Shown one piece after another: positions 46,900 to 58,290 of a stretch of 64,000 nucleotides of DNA. Made by a program: the position numbers and the translations under genes. Below the pieces are notes generated by a model that saw nothing but the letters and a program-made list of their open reading frames with translations, ran no database searches and was not told the DNA's origin. This DNA comes from Lunularia cruciata (Eukaryota > Streptophyta > Marchantiopsida > Lunulariales > Lunulariaceae): assembly GCA_948567375.1 (NCBI GenBank), contig OX419758.1, positions 28,711,001 to 28,775,000 on the forward strand, read 5' to 3'. Each line of letters begins with the position of its first letter. Positions within the stretch are counted from its first letter, which is position 1.

Positions 46900-47870
46900 A
46901 TAGTGTGGTGTGTAGTAACATCAAGTGGTGTCAATGTTTTCTATTATAGATTACATAAACACTTGGATGAAATCAATGGATCAAGGGTCTATAACCTCCT
47001 CCTCAAATAGTAGAATAGCATAAGGTATCCCTATCCTAAGTAATTGCCACATTCTCAAAATGGCATTTTGAGAATGTGGCATTACTCTCCAAAAGATTTT
47101 TGGCCATTGAGAACATGCACTCACCCATACATCTACATCATCCAAGTCTAAAACTATAGTAGCATCTTGATGCATAGTTGCAAGTAAATCTGGATCTCCT
47201 CCATAGAGTAGAAAGTAAAGAGAGAAGGATGCTAAGGAGGCTTGCCAATTGAACATATAGCCCATGGCCAACCAAGGTAATTGGAGATCCCAATATTCTA
47301 GGTGGCCTCTCTAAAAACCATACTTATGTAATCCTTGTCACCATCTAAACCACTCTCTCTACTAAACCATCTATCTACCTTAGGGTGATCTCTAGAGGTA
47401 ATATGATGATCAATCATGGCCTTGTCACACAAGACCTGAAACTCCTCCAAGAACTTTATTCCCTGATTATTCAAAACCTCAACTAGTACACCAACATGAC
47501 TAAGAACTTGACCTAAGAACAAGTAAGTTGTCCCTTTAGTGGACTTGTTAGGAAGTGCCACCAATTCAGTCTACTTGGAGAAATGTTCCACCATAACCAA
47601 AACATATCTATGATGTCTCATAATCAACAATAAAAGTCCAAAAAAGTCCAAACTCCAATGGTAAACCAATCCCATGATAGGTAATGGGTGTAACTATGGC
47701 ATATTAGCATTAAATGATGCTCTAACTCAATCACAAACCACACATTGTTCTTAAGTCAAGTTTACATAAAAAAATTTATACATCAGTTTGCATACCGCAC
47801 CACCAATAATGACTTTGGAGTAAGCTATATGTACACTTTGCTCCAAAATGGCTTAGCTCCTCATGAGCAT
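46900..47870 (-). pseudogene. Integrase of element B
   Basis: HEELSHFGAK and YWWCGM (47,790-47,870) are the HHCC zinc domain, uninterrupted here. Core: VALPNKSTKGTTYLFLGQVL, VEVLNNQGIKF (second Asp changed to Asn) and DHHITSRDHPKVD at 47,298-47,564. After it comes LQLPWLAMGYMFNWQASL and a further 120 residues to the PHD finger. Many stops. A fresh palindrome sits at 47,045-47,081. Confidence 0.85.
47045..47081. repeat. Perfect 18-bp palindrome, 1-nt loop
   Basis: Arms 47,045-47,062 and 47,064-47,081. Element A at the same place (about 8,276-8,300) reads ttctcaaaggccattagc with no inverted repeat, so the right arm is new in B. Confidence 0.95.
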
Positions 47871-48462
47871 GAAAAAACAACTATGGTCTTTGAGATGGAA
47901 GTGGTACTACTCATACTCTATCATCATCCCATACATGAAGAAGGTGTCTACCGTCCAATCTAAACCGCTTGGCTCATTGAAGTACATGGTCTCTCTCCAT
48001 GGCACCAACTATGCTACCCACAACACCAATGTGAAGATAATCCATCACTAAGACATCATCATGAATGTCTCATTGAATTGTACCAATATCTCTACCCTTT
48101 GGATCTATGACCTCAATAACTCCTCTTGTATGCACTAAGAAAGATACCACCAAAGCCTTAGAAGATATATATAGAAAGGTAGATGCATGCCAACTTGGCA
48201 CTATCTCCTCATCTGTCTCACCATGCCAACATGCTCTGGTTTGATCCTACTGGTTGTGACATGGGTTTCTACTCAACCCATCTGCATCATGATTCACTAC
48301 TCTAGGTCTATGAATAATTGTGAAATCATACTCTTGTAAAATCAGAGCCAATTGTGCAAGCTTCCTTGAAAGCTTATTGGACTTCATCAACTACTTTAGT
48401 GGTTGATGATCAATGATGAGAATGAAGCGGTTACCAAATAGATAATATAAAAAATGTGCTAC

Positions 48463-48530
48463 TACTAAAAATATGCATCAAAAATTTGAAATTTGAAAAT
48501 TAGAAATTGCATCAAAAATGTGCTATTGCT
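48463..48530. other. RT-deletion scar with filler DNA
   Basis: Element B passes from sequence matching A's 11,880 to sequence matching A's 12,998 through about 66 bp of AT-rich filler. The filler repeats neighbouring words (aaaaatgtgcta, catcaaaaat, gaaatttgaaa). Confidence 0.75.
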
Positions 48531-49980
48531 AGCTCCTCAAGAACCTCCAAACTCTCCGTCTTTCATCTCTTGTAAGCTTGGGTCCAATATTTGGCTCCCA
48601 AGTATCCTCTATAACTGATATAGGAGTGGAAGACATACTAATTGGTTGTTACACTAGGCCCTTGGGAGTAAAAATGCCATACTTCCAACGACTGGAGTTT
48701 CTAACCTTAGTGTGGAAAACTCCCTAAGCTCTAGTTGCTAGCTCCATATGTCCTCTAGCTACATCTCAAGTAAACCAAGGTGTAACCCAAGCATACCATG
48801 CCCACTTGGATGAATTTCAAGTAGACCTCTCTCACCACTCATGTCTGTAGTAGCCATTGGTTGTGTCCCAAAAATACTTGGTCCATCACCCCTAGCATGT
48901 GCATGAATTGTCTTGATAGGCATAGAGCTCATAATTGTCCAAGTGGTGATGCCTATCAAGTGCATCTAATGTTGCTCTACCAAGCCAAGGCTCACAATCC
49001 AAGTCGAACAATTCAGGTCCATAGTCTGACCTAACAGCTAATGCTTAAATGTCTCTGATACTACTATAATAGTGGTAACTCTACAATGGAATATCCAAGA
49101 TGGATGGAAAAATCCCACTTGTACTCCAAATCTGATTGACCTCTTATAATATTGGAGTATCCTCTATATGGATGTTCCTCTCCAATAAGTCACCAAGCCA
49201 AGTAATAAAACCGCTAAAAGCTGAAATTGATGTCATGGTCCCTGATTGTAGTCAGCCAAGACTACCACTATTAAAGCATATTGGTAGGAAACATACCTAT
49301 CCCTCACTTGATTGCCAACCTGGTCTATAGGAGACTATCTCCTCCCAATAGTCAATTCTAAAACCCATGGAGTATAACATTACTCTACCAACTAGCATAT
49401 CATATGACTTTGCTATTGTCACAATGGCTTGAGCTTTGACCATAGAGCGATTAGTATAAATGGGCTGAATTTTGATAATAAGCTCTCCACATATGATGTA
49501 TTGTGTAGAACCACCCCTAGAGATATTTGGATCTAAAATGGACACCTCTCCACATCAATCTTTTGTAGCTCTAGACCAACAATTGTAGCCTTCTCCAACA
49601 TAAAGGGCTCCGCACTAGAGTCTAATAAGACCTTCTATGGTGTACAGACCTTGCCTAAAGGTCCCACCAAACAGAAAATCCCCCTTTGGTCATCCAATAG
49701 GACAAATTTAGGTGTGAATCTAGCTTGCTCAAAGGTAGGTCTAACCTAGTCATTCCTCCAACCTAGTTGCTACTGCTTGCCATAAACCACTTGTCATTGA
49801 GCGGATCCCATGCTCCTCAACCAAGTCAGCTCCACTATCAACCACCTTTACTTTAGAAGCAAAAACCACATATTCCCTACTCTCAAAAAGTGTGGCAGCC
49901 AACCCAAACTTTGAAGCTTGGTTAATTCCTAAGGTAAACATGTCACTAGTTGAAAACAAAGGGAAACGCATAATCAATTA
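48531..49980 (-). pseudogene. Protease/linker region of element B
   Basis: Collinear with A's 12,998-15,327, though shorter (part of A's 13,560-14,500 is lacking). The best piece is 49,750-49,977 (LVEEHGIRSMTSGLWQA). An unambiguous protease active site is not visible. Confidence 0.55.
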
Positions 49981-51450
49981 AGCCACCCCCAACTTCATGC
50001 TAGACTCAATTTTTGTAATAGTAGGTGGTTGACTACCATCTAGTCTATCATGCACTCCATCATTACCTACCACACCTATGATAGGACATCTAGGAGCCAT
50101 CAATGTCCTCTATAGCACCCCAAGAGTGTGAAAGACTAAGGGAGTCTAACTTGTCTATCAATCTCTCCTATTTGTGGGTCCAACTCCCTTGATGATCCTC
50201 TAGGATATAGAACACATACTACATCCTAGTCATTGTGGCAAATGCATCTACATGTGCTGCTCTACACATGAAGTCCAAGACGTCTCTATCACCAGCATAA
50301 GAAATGGAAGCCTCAACACCCATATCTGATCTCCTTTGAGCCATGGCCATGTTAGCTAATCTTTACTCCAGTATCTCAATCCAAGTAGCCATGGTTGTAT
50401 CAAAAGCAAAGGCAGGTAATGCACCTCTACTAGGTGTAGATCCTCTACCACCTTTTCCTCCATGACTTGAAGCTCCTCTTTCACCTACCATATCAGCCTT
50501 ACTACTCCGTAACTCCGAGTAAAGGTCAAAGCAATTGTCACTAGTGTGACCAAATCTATGGCAATGGTCACATTGTCTTTGTGTTGGCTACAATGCACCA
50601 GAGGTATCATGTCCATTGCCTTGAGTGTACTCTCTCTTGAGGTGAAGTCCACCACAAGTCTCACAAGCAACAACACCACTCACAAGCTGTTGTTGACTTG
50701 AAAATGAAGCTAAAGGTCTAGCTACACTAGGCCCTCCACTCAGTCCATAGAATCTAGGATGTCCAATTTGTCCTCAAAAGCCAACATGGCATGGAGCACT
50801 ATGCTACACTCTAGAAGAAGTAACAATTGTGGATGAGGTATCCCTACCAAATCTAGATGTCACCACTCTCTCCTCCACCATGTTGAGCTCAATGCGCTTA
50901 GCCAAACTAAAGATCACTACCAAAGTAGATGAAGTAACATGTAACAATGTAGCATCACACTCTACATTGCAACTCCTTATCTAAGATCCCATACCAAAAC
51001 TAGACTACTTGGGCCTTAATAACTCTTTGAATGAAATTGATCAGCTATCTCATGCAACTACATGTCTCACATAGGTTCTTTCTAACCTTTTGTTGGAACT
51101 CCTACAAGCTCCTTAGCTTGTTAATCCACACTACTTGGTAATTCAACCTCAAGCGCTAGAAGAACTCCACCATGGAGTTAAACCTTGGTACTACACCAAT
51201 TATTGGAGTCGAACGTCCAATCCTAGTAGCACCATCTCCAACAAGTGCACCTCCACTAGAGCCACCAATGTCACTAGAGCTAGAACTTGTAGGTATTCCC
51301 AATCTACCCCTAGCAAGCAAGCATGAAGTGATAGAAATGTAGTTTAGAGACCAATATTGTATCCATAGCTCAATCTCCAAGTGAGCTCTCTTGAACTCAT
51401 GATAATCATCCATCAGTGGATCCTCCAAGTGCTAAACAACCCCTTCTATG
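49981..51450 (-). pseudogene. Gag of element B with two zinc knuckles
   Basis: Knuckle 1 (50,627-50,665): CETCGGLHLKREY, last Cys now Tyr. Knuckle 2 (50,531-50,572): CDHCHRFGHTSDNC, complete Cys-x2-Cys-x4-His-x4-Cys. Capsid-like part at 51,156-51,428 (FNSMVEFF conserved with A; KRAHLEIELWIQYW). Between knuckle 2 and the protease region lies a Gly/Ser-rich stretch. Confidence 0.8.
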
Positions 51451-51487
51451 CCATGAGGGGTGTGAACAAAGTCAGGTTCCACATTTT

Positions 51488-52070
51488 TGTAATACTCCAA
51501 GGACACGAGAACTCTCTAAGAGAGATACAAGAGAGAAAACACAAGTTTCACACTCAATCCTCCGATGCCCTAAAGGAGCACCTTCTCTTTATTATATAGC
51601 AAAAAGGATCCACTCAAAGGAAGCTCCACCCTTGGATAAGATACATGGATTGGTGACATATTAGCAAGCTTTATCCTTGGATTAGTTGTTTGGATGGGTG
51701 ACATGTCAATCCTTGTCCTATCTAGTCGGCCAAATGGGTTTGACCAAAGGGAATCTTTAAGGGAGCTCAGACTTGCATAGATGAGGTACCGGTGGAAAGC
51801 TCTTGATGAGAAAAATCATAGGAGGAAAGGCAAACATAACCTCCTTGAGAGGAAGAACTTTTTCCATTTTTGAGGCCCAATTCATCCATTTAGGCCTCCA
51901 AAATTAGCTCTAAAGTTTTCAAGCTATTTTCAACTTTTTCATTATTAGTAGAAGTACTCTTTTGGTGATACCTCTGTCTTATCTAACTAAGCCATTTTAC
52001 ACAACATCTTTCTAGATATTACCAAGCCAATTTTCACTTCTAGATAATATGTCTAGCTGTTTGTGTTACA
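51488..52070 (-). mobile_element. 580-bp solo LTR, second family
   Basis: Absent from element A at the same place. Plus strand TGTAATACTC...GTGTTACA. Read on the minus strand it starts TGTAACACAAAC, has a TATA box CTATATAATAAAG about 115 bp from its 3' end, and ends GGAGTATTACA, so it is a minus-oriented LTR. Flanks ATTTT and ATTTG fit a short target duplication. Confidence 0.82.
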
Positions 52071-53602
52071 ATTTGCTACAAATCATATCAACTATCAAAC
52101 ACTTAGATAAAGTCATCCAACACAATGGTACCCATTGTACCGAATTAGTGCCTAGGTCCTTTGGAAGCCCAATAAATTTTTTCTATGTCCTAAAAAAATG
52201 ATGTGGACACACCAAGTGCACTCTCAATTGAATCAATTCTTGCATCAAACTCCAAATCAGAGTCAATCTCTTCCTTGACCAGGACTTGAGATAAAGGCTG
52301 ATATTGAGTGCCACTCCATGTAAACTCACTATGTACTACAATGATATCTCCTTTGGAATCCCCAAAGAACTCTGTCATGACAATGTAACTCAAACCACAA
52401 TGGTAACCACCACAAGTACTCCTCCAACAATCACCACCAAGTGCCAATACCAAGTGGTGCCACCAACTAAACACCACTCACTAGTGTAACTCTAACTATG
52501 ATGACTACAATAGAGGAAAGGGTGACCTATAACCTGCCATCAAAATATGCACTCTCATTGTCTATAGGTCATCACTTCTTACCTCACCAAAGAGAAACAC
52601 AAGTAGTTTGATTGGTCATCATTTCAATCTCATTATCGAGAGCACATTAAAGCACCAATGTCTAAAGTCAAGGCACCTCACACAAACATCATGCACAAAC
52701 AAGAAGTAGAGAATGGATGAATCCAATCACAAGAAGTCTAAACCCTCCATCTCATAAATTCAACACCAAAATGACATTACCAGCATTTAACATAATAAGA
52801 GTGTCTACCTATTCCTAGCTACCAAGATCACCAAGGATGGGATCAAATTGCCTCTCTTAGCCAAAGCTACATCTGTATAGATATCAATCACTAAGACAAC
52901 AAGTGAAGGTGGACCAGTTGGTTAAAGCACTAGTCACTAGTGCCTTAGCCAAGAATTAAATATCTAGGGTTCAAACTCTATTGCGTACAATCTACAAGTG
53001 TGTGCAAATTTTGCCAAATGGTGACCAAAAACTCATCTAAATTTGCTAGCCTCACATGTGCAAGCTGGCCTCTCTAACCTTATGCCACAAAGCCTCTAAA
53101 CGCCAAATGAGGCCTTTCTTCTTGCCAACACAAACCCTCTCTAAATCCGGCAAACTTTTTCTAAATCTGGCCGAGCTTCACCCAACTCTAGCCAACTCAA
53201 GCACTAGCTAGGGCAACTTGGGCAACCTCCAACTCTAGGCAACTTCCACCAATCTGATGCAATTGTAAACCAACTTTGGCCAACTCAAGCACTAGCTAGG
53301 GCAACTTGAGCAACCTCCAACTTTGGGCAACTTCCACCAATCTGATGCACCTCCTTTATAGTTAGTTGACCGCCAAATCCTCCGTTAATTCTCAACTCAA
53401 GCTAAATTGAGATGATGGAGATCTCTGAATCTCTAATTCAAGGAGATAGGTTCACAATCACACCTTCAATTTTGCACTTTGAGCTCAATTTGCACCAAAT
53501 TGACACTTATTTCACCTCCTATGTTCAAATCAAACACAAATTATCTCAAATTGACTCAATTCTCAAAAATTTGGCTAATGCTTCCACAAACCGTTTGCCC
53601 AT
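52071..53602 (-). mobile_element. Leader of element B
   Basis: Collinear with A's 22,060-23,480. Non-coding in appearance. Holds an 88-bp tandem duplication not present in A. Confidence 0.6.
53191..53352. repeat. 88-bp tandem duplication in element B leader
   Basis: gccaactcaagcactagcta occurs at 53,191 and 53,279 and both units run to aatctgatgca. Element A has one. Confidence 0.88.
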
Positions 53603-53980
53603 TGTAATACAAATAGCTAGACATATTATCTAAAGGTGAAAATTGGCATGGTAACATTTAGAAGGATGTTATATACCATGGACTCAGTAGATCAGATAGA
53701 GATATTACCAAAAGAGTACTTCTATTAATAGGGTAGAAGCCAAAATAACCTAAAAACTTCAAAGTCAATTTTGGAGGCCTAAACAGATGAATTAGACCCT
53801 AAAAATGTCCAAGTGCTTCTCTCTTTTGAGGAAGAAAAGGTAAGCCTTCCTACCCCTATTTTTCTTGGCAAGAGCTTTCCAACGGTATCTCACCCATGCA
53901 ACTTATAAGAAGATTCTATAAAGATTCCCTTTGGTCAAAGCTTGTTTGACCCACCAAATATGACCAAAACCAGCATGTCT
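53603..53980 (+). mobile_element. Truncated LTR of second family
   Basis: Inverted, partial copy of 51,488-52,070: starts TGTAATACAAATAGCTAG and covers U3 up to the point where the next LTR begins, lacking TATA box and R/U5. Confidence 0.85.
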
Positions 53981-54672
53981 TGTAACACCCATTTATGCAT
54001 GTGTGTGGTCTTGTGATATTTAGCTTGGTATTACAAGTACTTAAGAGATATTATTTATATAGAGATAAAGGATGGTTCTATATTAGTCATGGTTAGCTAA
54101 AGTTAGTCATAGCTAATATAGAGGGGACCTTACTTTAGAGGAAGTAGAAAAGATGAACACCACTATTTTGGATTCTAGTGTGTTGACTTGGTATTATTCT
54201 TAGGTGTTTGGCTTTGAGGAAAGACTTGAGAACTCTTGGGCCCGCAAGCCTTTTTGTTTTGGATTCTTCTTTAGTCCAAGGATAGCCCATGTGAAGGAAT
54301 CCTTGACTTAGTGGTTGGGTCAAGATAAGACCACATGCTTAGGGGAATATGCCCATGTGAATGGATATTCCTTTCTACTTATTGACTTTACTTTACTTTT
54401 AGTCTAGTAACTTGAGTTAATGCGGTAATTAGTAACTTTGGTACGTAACTATTTCACAAATATATAAACAAGGGGTGAGGAAGTAGTCATCATCCTTTCA
54501 TTTGAAACTATCTCTCTCTCATTGAGTTCTCTAGTGAGCAATGTCTTGAGTCTTGGAGTGTTAGCCTTGGAGGAGTATGATGGAGTTGGGGTGCCTTGCC
54601 TTCTTAGTCCATGGCGCGCTACCATAATAACCATCAGAGGTTCATCTTGAGTGAGAGACAAGCCGGCTCACA
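53981..54672 (+). mobile_element. Solo LTR, TGTAACACCC family, copy 6
   Basis: Complete (692 bp), TGTAACACCC...GGCTCACA, both ends perfect and very close to copy 1. Flanks GTCT and TACC do not match: left is the truncated second-family LTR, right is element B's 5' LTR, so a deletion or recombination removed one side. Confidence 0.9.
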
Positions 54673-54887
54673 TACCTAGGTCTCCAGCCTAGCGGTGCCA
54701 TTGATAGCACATCTCACAATGTGAATGATGCAAGTGACAATAGGTCCCACCATGTGATCAATAACTCTAACATAAAATTGGACCACCAAAAAATAGTCCA
54801 TGAGTAACTACCAAAATATCTATGACTACCAACACTACCACTCCAACATCCATGCAACCTAGCTTTGGCACTATAAATGTCATGACA
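54673..54887 (-). repeat. 5' LTR remnant of element B
   Basis: Matches the first 215 bp (minus orientation) of the LTR, ending on the plus strand AAATGTCATGACA, then the CCTA duplication. The other half was lost when the neighbouring LTRs arrived. Confidence 0.85.
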
Positions 54888-55247
54888 CCTATTTGATCCA
54901 TTCTTCTTATTCTTAGGGGTCAACAATCTTTGTGTTTGGTAAGCATGGTATAAGAATGTGCAGATTCTATAGTAGTGGTTGGACTAGCTATTATTGAGGG
55001 CTAGTCATCAAATGCTTTCATTTGGGACAATGCTCCATTCATTACCTTGTAGCCTAGTCAAGCATTGACAATAGCCAAAGCCTACACCTTGCTAATTATG
55101 GTAAGGTGTTTGGAATGGATTATAACGAGGAGGAACTTGAAAATATTCCTCACTTGTGGGTTGGTGATTGCATAGAAAGTGTACTCCTCTCTTGAGTTGT
55201 AGTGGATACCTTTGAATTCCCATTTGGTGGCTTGTCCAAGGCTACTC
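54888..55247 (-). pseudogene. Host coiled-coil element, gag-like part
   Basis: Minus-strand continuation of the nest host. Reads LTPKNKKNGSN next to element B, and further right EEYFQVPPRYNPFQTPYHN, a Gln/Pro/Tyr-rich stretch. Stops are few. The frame continues beyond the LTR at 55,248-55,950. Confidence 0.45.
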
Positions 55248-55950
55248 CGTAACATCCATTGGTGCATGTATACTCTATAAGGGTATTAAATTTGGTATTG
55301 CAAGTGGTGGAGAAATATTATCTTTATGGAGTTTAGCTAAGCTCCTATATTAGTCATGATTAGCTGGAGTTAGTCCTAGCTAAGATAAAGATGACCTTAT
55401 TGTAGAAGAAGGGAAAAGAGTGAGCACCACTATTTTGTCTTGTAGTGTATTGACTTGGTAGTATTCTTAGTTATTTGACTTTGAAGAAAAAGTTGAGAAC
55501 TCTTGAGCCCATAAGCCTTGTTGGTGTGGCCTTTTATATAGTCCAAGGATAGCCCATGTGTGAAGGAATCCTTGACTTAGTTGGTAAGTGAGGATAAGAC
55601 CAACTATTCATGGGATTATTCCTATGTGTTGGATATTCCTCTAGACTTTTTGACTTTATTTGACTTTAACCTAGTGACTTGAGTTACTCTAGTAAGAAGT
55701 AACTTTGGTATGTAATTTTAACACAAGTATATAAGCTAGGGGTGATGAGGTACTCATCTTCCTTTCATTTGAAGCTATCTCTCTCTCATTGAGTTCTCTA
55801 GTGAGCAATGTCTTGAGTCTTGGAGGTGCCTTGGAGTTCTAACCTTGGAAGAGTGCAATGGAGTTGGGATTCCTTGCCTTCTTAGTCCAGGGTGTACTAC
55901 CTTAATAGCCATTGAAGGTTCATCTTGAGTGAGAGACAAGCCAATTCACA
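55248..55950 (+). mobile_element. Solo LTR, TGTAACACCC family, copy 7
   Basis: Starts CGTAACATCC and ends AATTCACA. The most diverged full-length copy. 4-bp duplication ACTC (55,244-55,247) and GCTC (55,951-55,954) with one transition. Inserted in the host element. Confidence 0.85.
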
Positions 55951-56300
55951 GCTCTCCTTGGTGATAGTACTTTACATTGTTGGTTAAGTCATATGCATCC
56001 AAGAAGACTTGCAAATCCTAACCCTTGGGATTTCCTCTCACCTCTTGATCCATCCTCTCACTAACTTGTCAATGAGTAATCCAAGCACCATGGATTCTAT
56101 CCTAAAACCCCCATGGCACTCTAAGTAAGCTTTTACATCCCAAATTTTCTAGGTCTACTTTCAATTCCTCTTGTTCTTTTGTTGTTTTTGGTACGATTGG
56201 GATCAATTTCTTAAGGCTAATGCGTGGAGAAAAATGGGATTGGGTTATCATGATATCTAGCAAGAGTTCTAAATGGTTATGTTTGGCTCTTTGCAAATGT
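55951..56300 (-). pseudogene. Host coiled-coil element, right end
   Basis: Minus strand 56,102-56,296 is open (TTKEQEELKVDLENLG) and continues with stops through ERMDQEVRGNPKG and VFLDAYDLTNNVKYYHQGE to the LTR. No start recognised; function unknown. Confidence 0.45.
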
Positions 56301-56505
56301 CACTTAGGACTCTCTATCTCTCTCCTTGTCTTTGATAACAATTTCTTTGTTATGATCAAGAGTCACACCTGCATGTTCAAACCAACACACCCACCAACAA
56401 TTGAAGGTCTTTTCTGTCCCCTCTAACAAGGATAGTGCTTGGTCCACCAAAAAAAATTTTCAACACTACTCTTAGCAACACACTCTTCCTTCCTCCCAGG
56501 CACTA

Positions 56506-57000
56506 GATCACTCATATCCTAGATTACTCCTCTAACTTTACTTGAAGAAAGTGGCTAAAGTCCTACAAAGCCCAAAAAGAATTGTCGTCTAAACTCATAA
56601 AGACTTTGCTTCAACACTCTAATTTGTGAGTTGTAGGAAGTAATAAGTCTTCAACCTTTTGCAGCTCTCTCTGCCTTTCTTGGACACCAATTCACTTTCC
56701 TCACTCCTCTAATTCCTCTCAAGGAAAGCTATTGAAGTTCTACAAAGCTCAGAAAGAACCATCCTTGGGTTGCCTAATTACTCTCATAATACTTTCAAGC
56801 TCTAATTTGTGAGTAGCAAGAAAAAACAGGTCTTCAACCTTTGGCAATTGTCTCTCAACCTCTCATGAACAACAATTCACTTTCCTCACTCCTCTAATTT
56901 CTCTTGAGAAAAGCAATAGAAGTCGCACCAAGCTCAAAAGGAATTGTCCTTGCATTGCTTAATTACTCTTGGAATACTTCAAAGCTCAAATTCTTACTTG
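56506..57000. repeat. 185-bp tandem array, about 2.7 units
   Basis: Units start near 56,506, 56,691 and 56,876 (ttcactttcctcactcctct). They contain shared blocks ctctaatttgtgagt and gtcttcaacctttgc. Units differ by many substitutions. Confidence 0.85.
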
Positions 57001-57439
57001 CCGCACATTCTACCAATTGATAAGATGGTGACAAGAGTAGCTTGGGAGAGGAGAGTAATTCCCGCTCTTTTGTGCTCCAACCTATCCCACCGTTCTTCAA
57101 GAATGGTTCATCTCTCAAGAGATCTCAAAACTCACATGCAACTTGTATGCACAAAGTGTGAGTCCGACATGCCACTTGCATCTATACTACTAATGCCCCA
57201 AAGTAGGTGAGTCAGCACCTATGTGGCACTCAGCTTTGGTTTTGGTTTTGGTTTGACCTCCGATTGCAGTCATGACCTCTTCCAATACCGTGAATCACTA
57301 TTAGTACCAGCTTTTGATTAAGGAAGTTATACCTCTTCTACCTTGATTACTAAGGTCAACCGTGCCTTCCTTCATTTTTGTCATCTACGCACAATTAATT
57401 TTTCATTTTCACCCCTCTTAGGTTTTATTTAGGTGGTTG
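57001..57439. other. No gene seen
   Basis: Unassigned stretch between the tandem array and the LINE fragment. Confidence 0.5.
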
Positions 57440-58290
57440 CAAAAATTGAGAATGTGACATGGCCCTTGCATTAGGGTACTTTAACTTGCACTACTTACTT
57501 TCTCTATAGTGATAGGGTTCTCCCTAGGTTTAGTCTACCCATCTACATCTTCATTACTCATTTGTAAGTGTAGTACTAAGCTAGCTGTACTAGGGTCTAT
57601 ATGACTCATTGTACTTTTTGAGGATAAAGGAGAATATAGTGTTTGTGATGGCACAAGGGATTAGATACTTCACTTGACATTGAAGTATAGGTAATGAGTT
57701 AAGGTAAGATTGTGCATGGCTTGAGATAATAAGGTAACAATGGTGGATGTTGTGGGTATAAATCCCACTAATGCAAGAGGGGCAATTATTCATCCTCTTG
57801 GATGTGTGAGGTGCAAAGAGGTAGTAGCCAAGGCTCTAACTTCTTGGATGGGCAGCAAGCAAAAAGAAGCAACACCCAAAGTCTTTAAGCATAGAGGTAT
57901 GTAGCAAGGTCACCTATTTTTTCCTCTATACTTTGAATTATATGAATCTATGGATATAAAATTTGACACATTTGCCAAAATTTTCATGATAACACACTAT
58001 ACTAGATAATATGAATATCATTTTCACTTTCCTATTTTAAAGTTCACTTTACAATAGATTTTCATTGTTCATGTTGGTGCAATCTACAGGACAGTAATCA
58101 TATTAAATGATGGTTTTTCAAAAGTTCCTCTACTATATAGACCATTTGACTTATATATCTTTGACATTTTAGATCTAATACTCCAGAGTTCTCATTCCGA
58201 AACTATTGAGACTTAGCAGCATTTTCCTTTTTTCAACTTTATATATGTTCCGCTTGATGTGGTCTTTCCATCCTTCTTATTCTACTATAT
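57440..58290 (+). mobile_element. LINE 3'-end fragment 4
   Basis: Decayed match to 34,250-35,110 of the main LINE: CCHC region, RLE region (VTMVDVVGINPT at about 57,727-57,765), HPLGC, FDTFAK and the UTR. It retains a segment (RCKE...AKALTSWMGSKQKEA, 57,795-57,880) that the main copy has lost. 5'-truncated, ends near 58,290. Confidence 0.82.

Larger units (their letters stand above)
45764..54887 (-). mobile_element. Ty3/gypsy element B with PHD finger
   Basis: Second copy of the element A family, 9.1 kb including insertions. Flanking 4-bp duplication TCTA (45,760-45,763) and CCTA (54,888-54,891), one transition apart. Order from right: damaged 5' LTR, leader, Gag, protease region, RNase H, integrase, PHD finger, 3' LTR. 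It differs from A by loss of about 1.1 kb with RT (scar at 48,463-48,530), an LTR insertion at 51,488-52,070, and two LTR insertions with a deletion in its 5' LTR. It lies inside the minus-strand coiled-coil host frame. Confidence 0.88.

Noticed and set aside
53981-55950. Possible element bounded by the two plus-strand LTRs
   Set aside because: The LTRs are strongly diverged from each other, the right one has its own target duplication, and the interior is element B's LTR plus host sequence.
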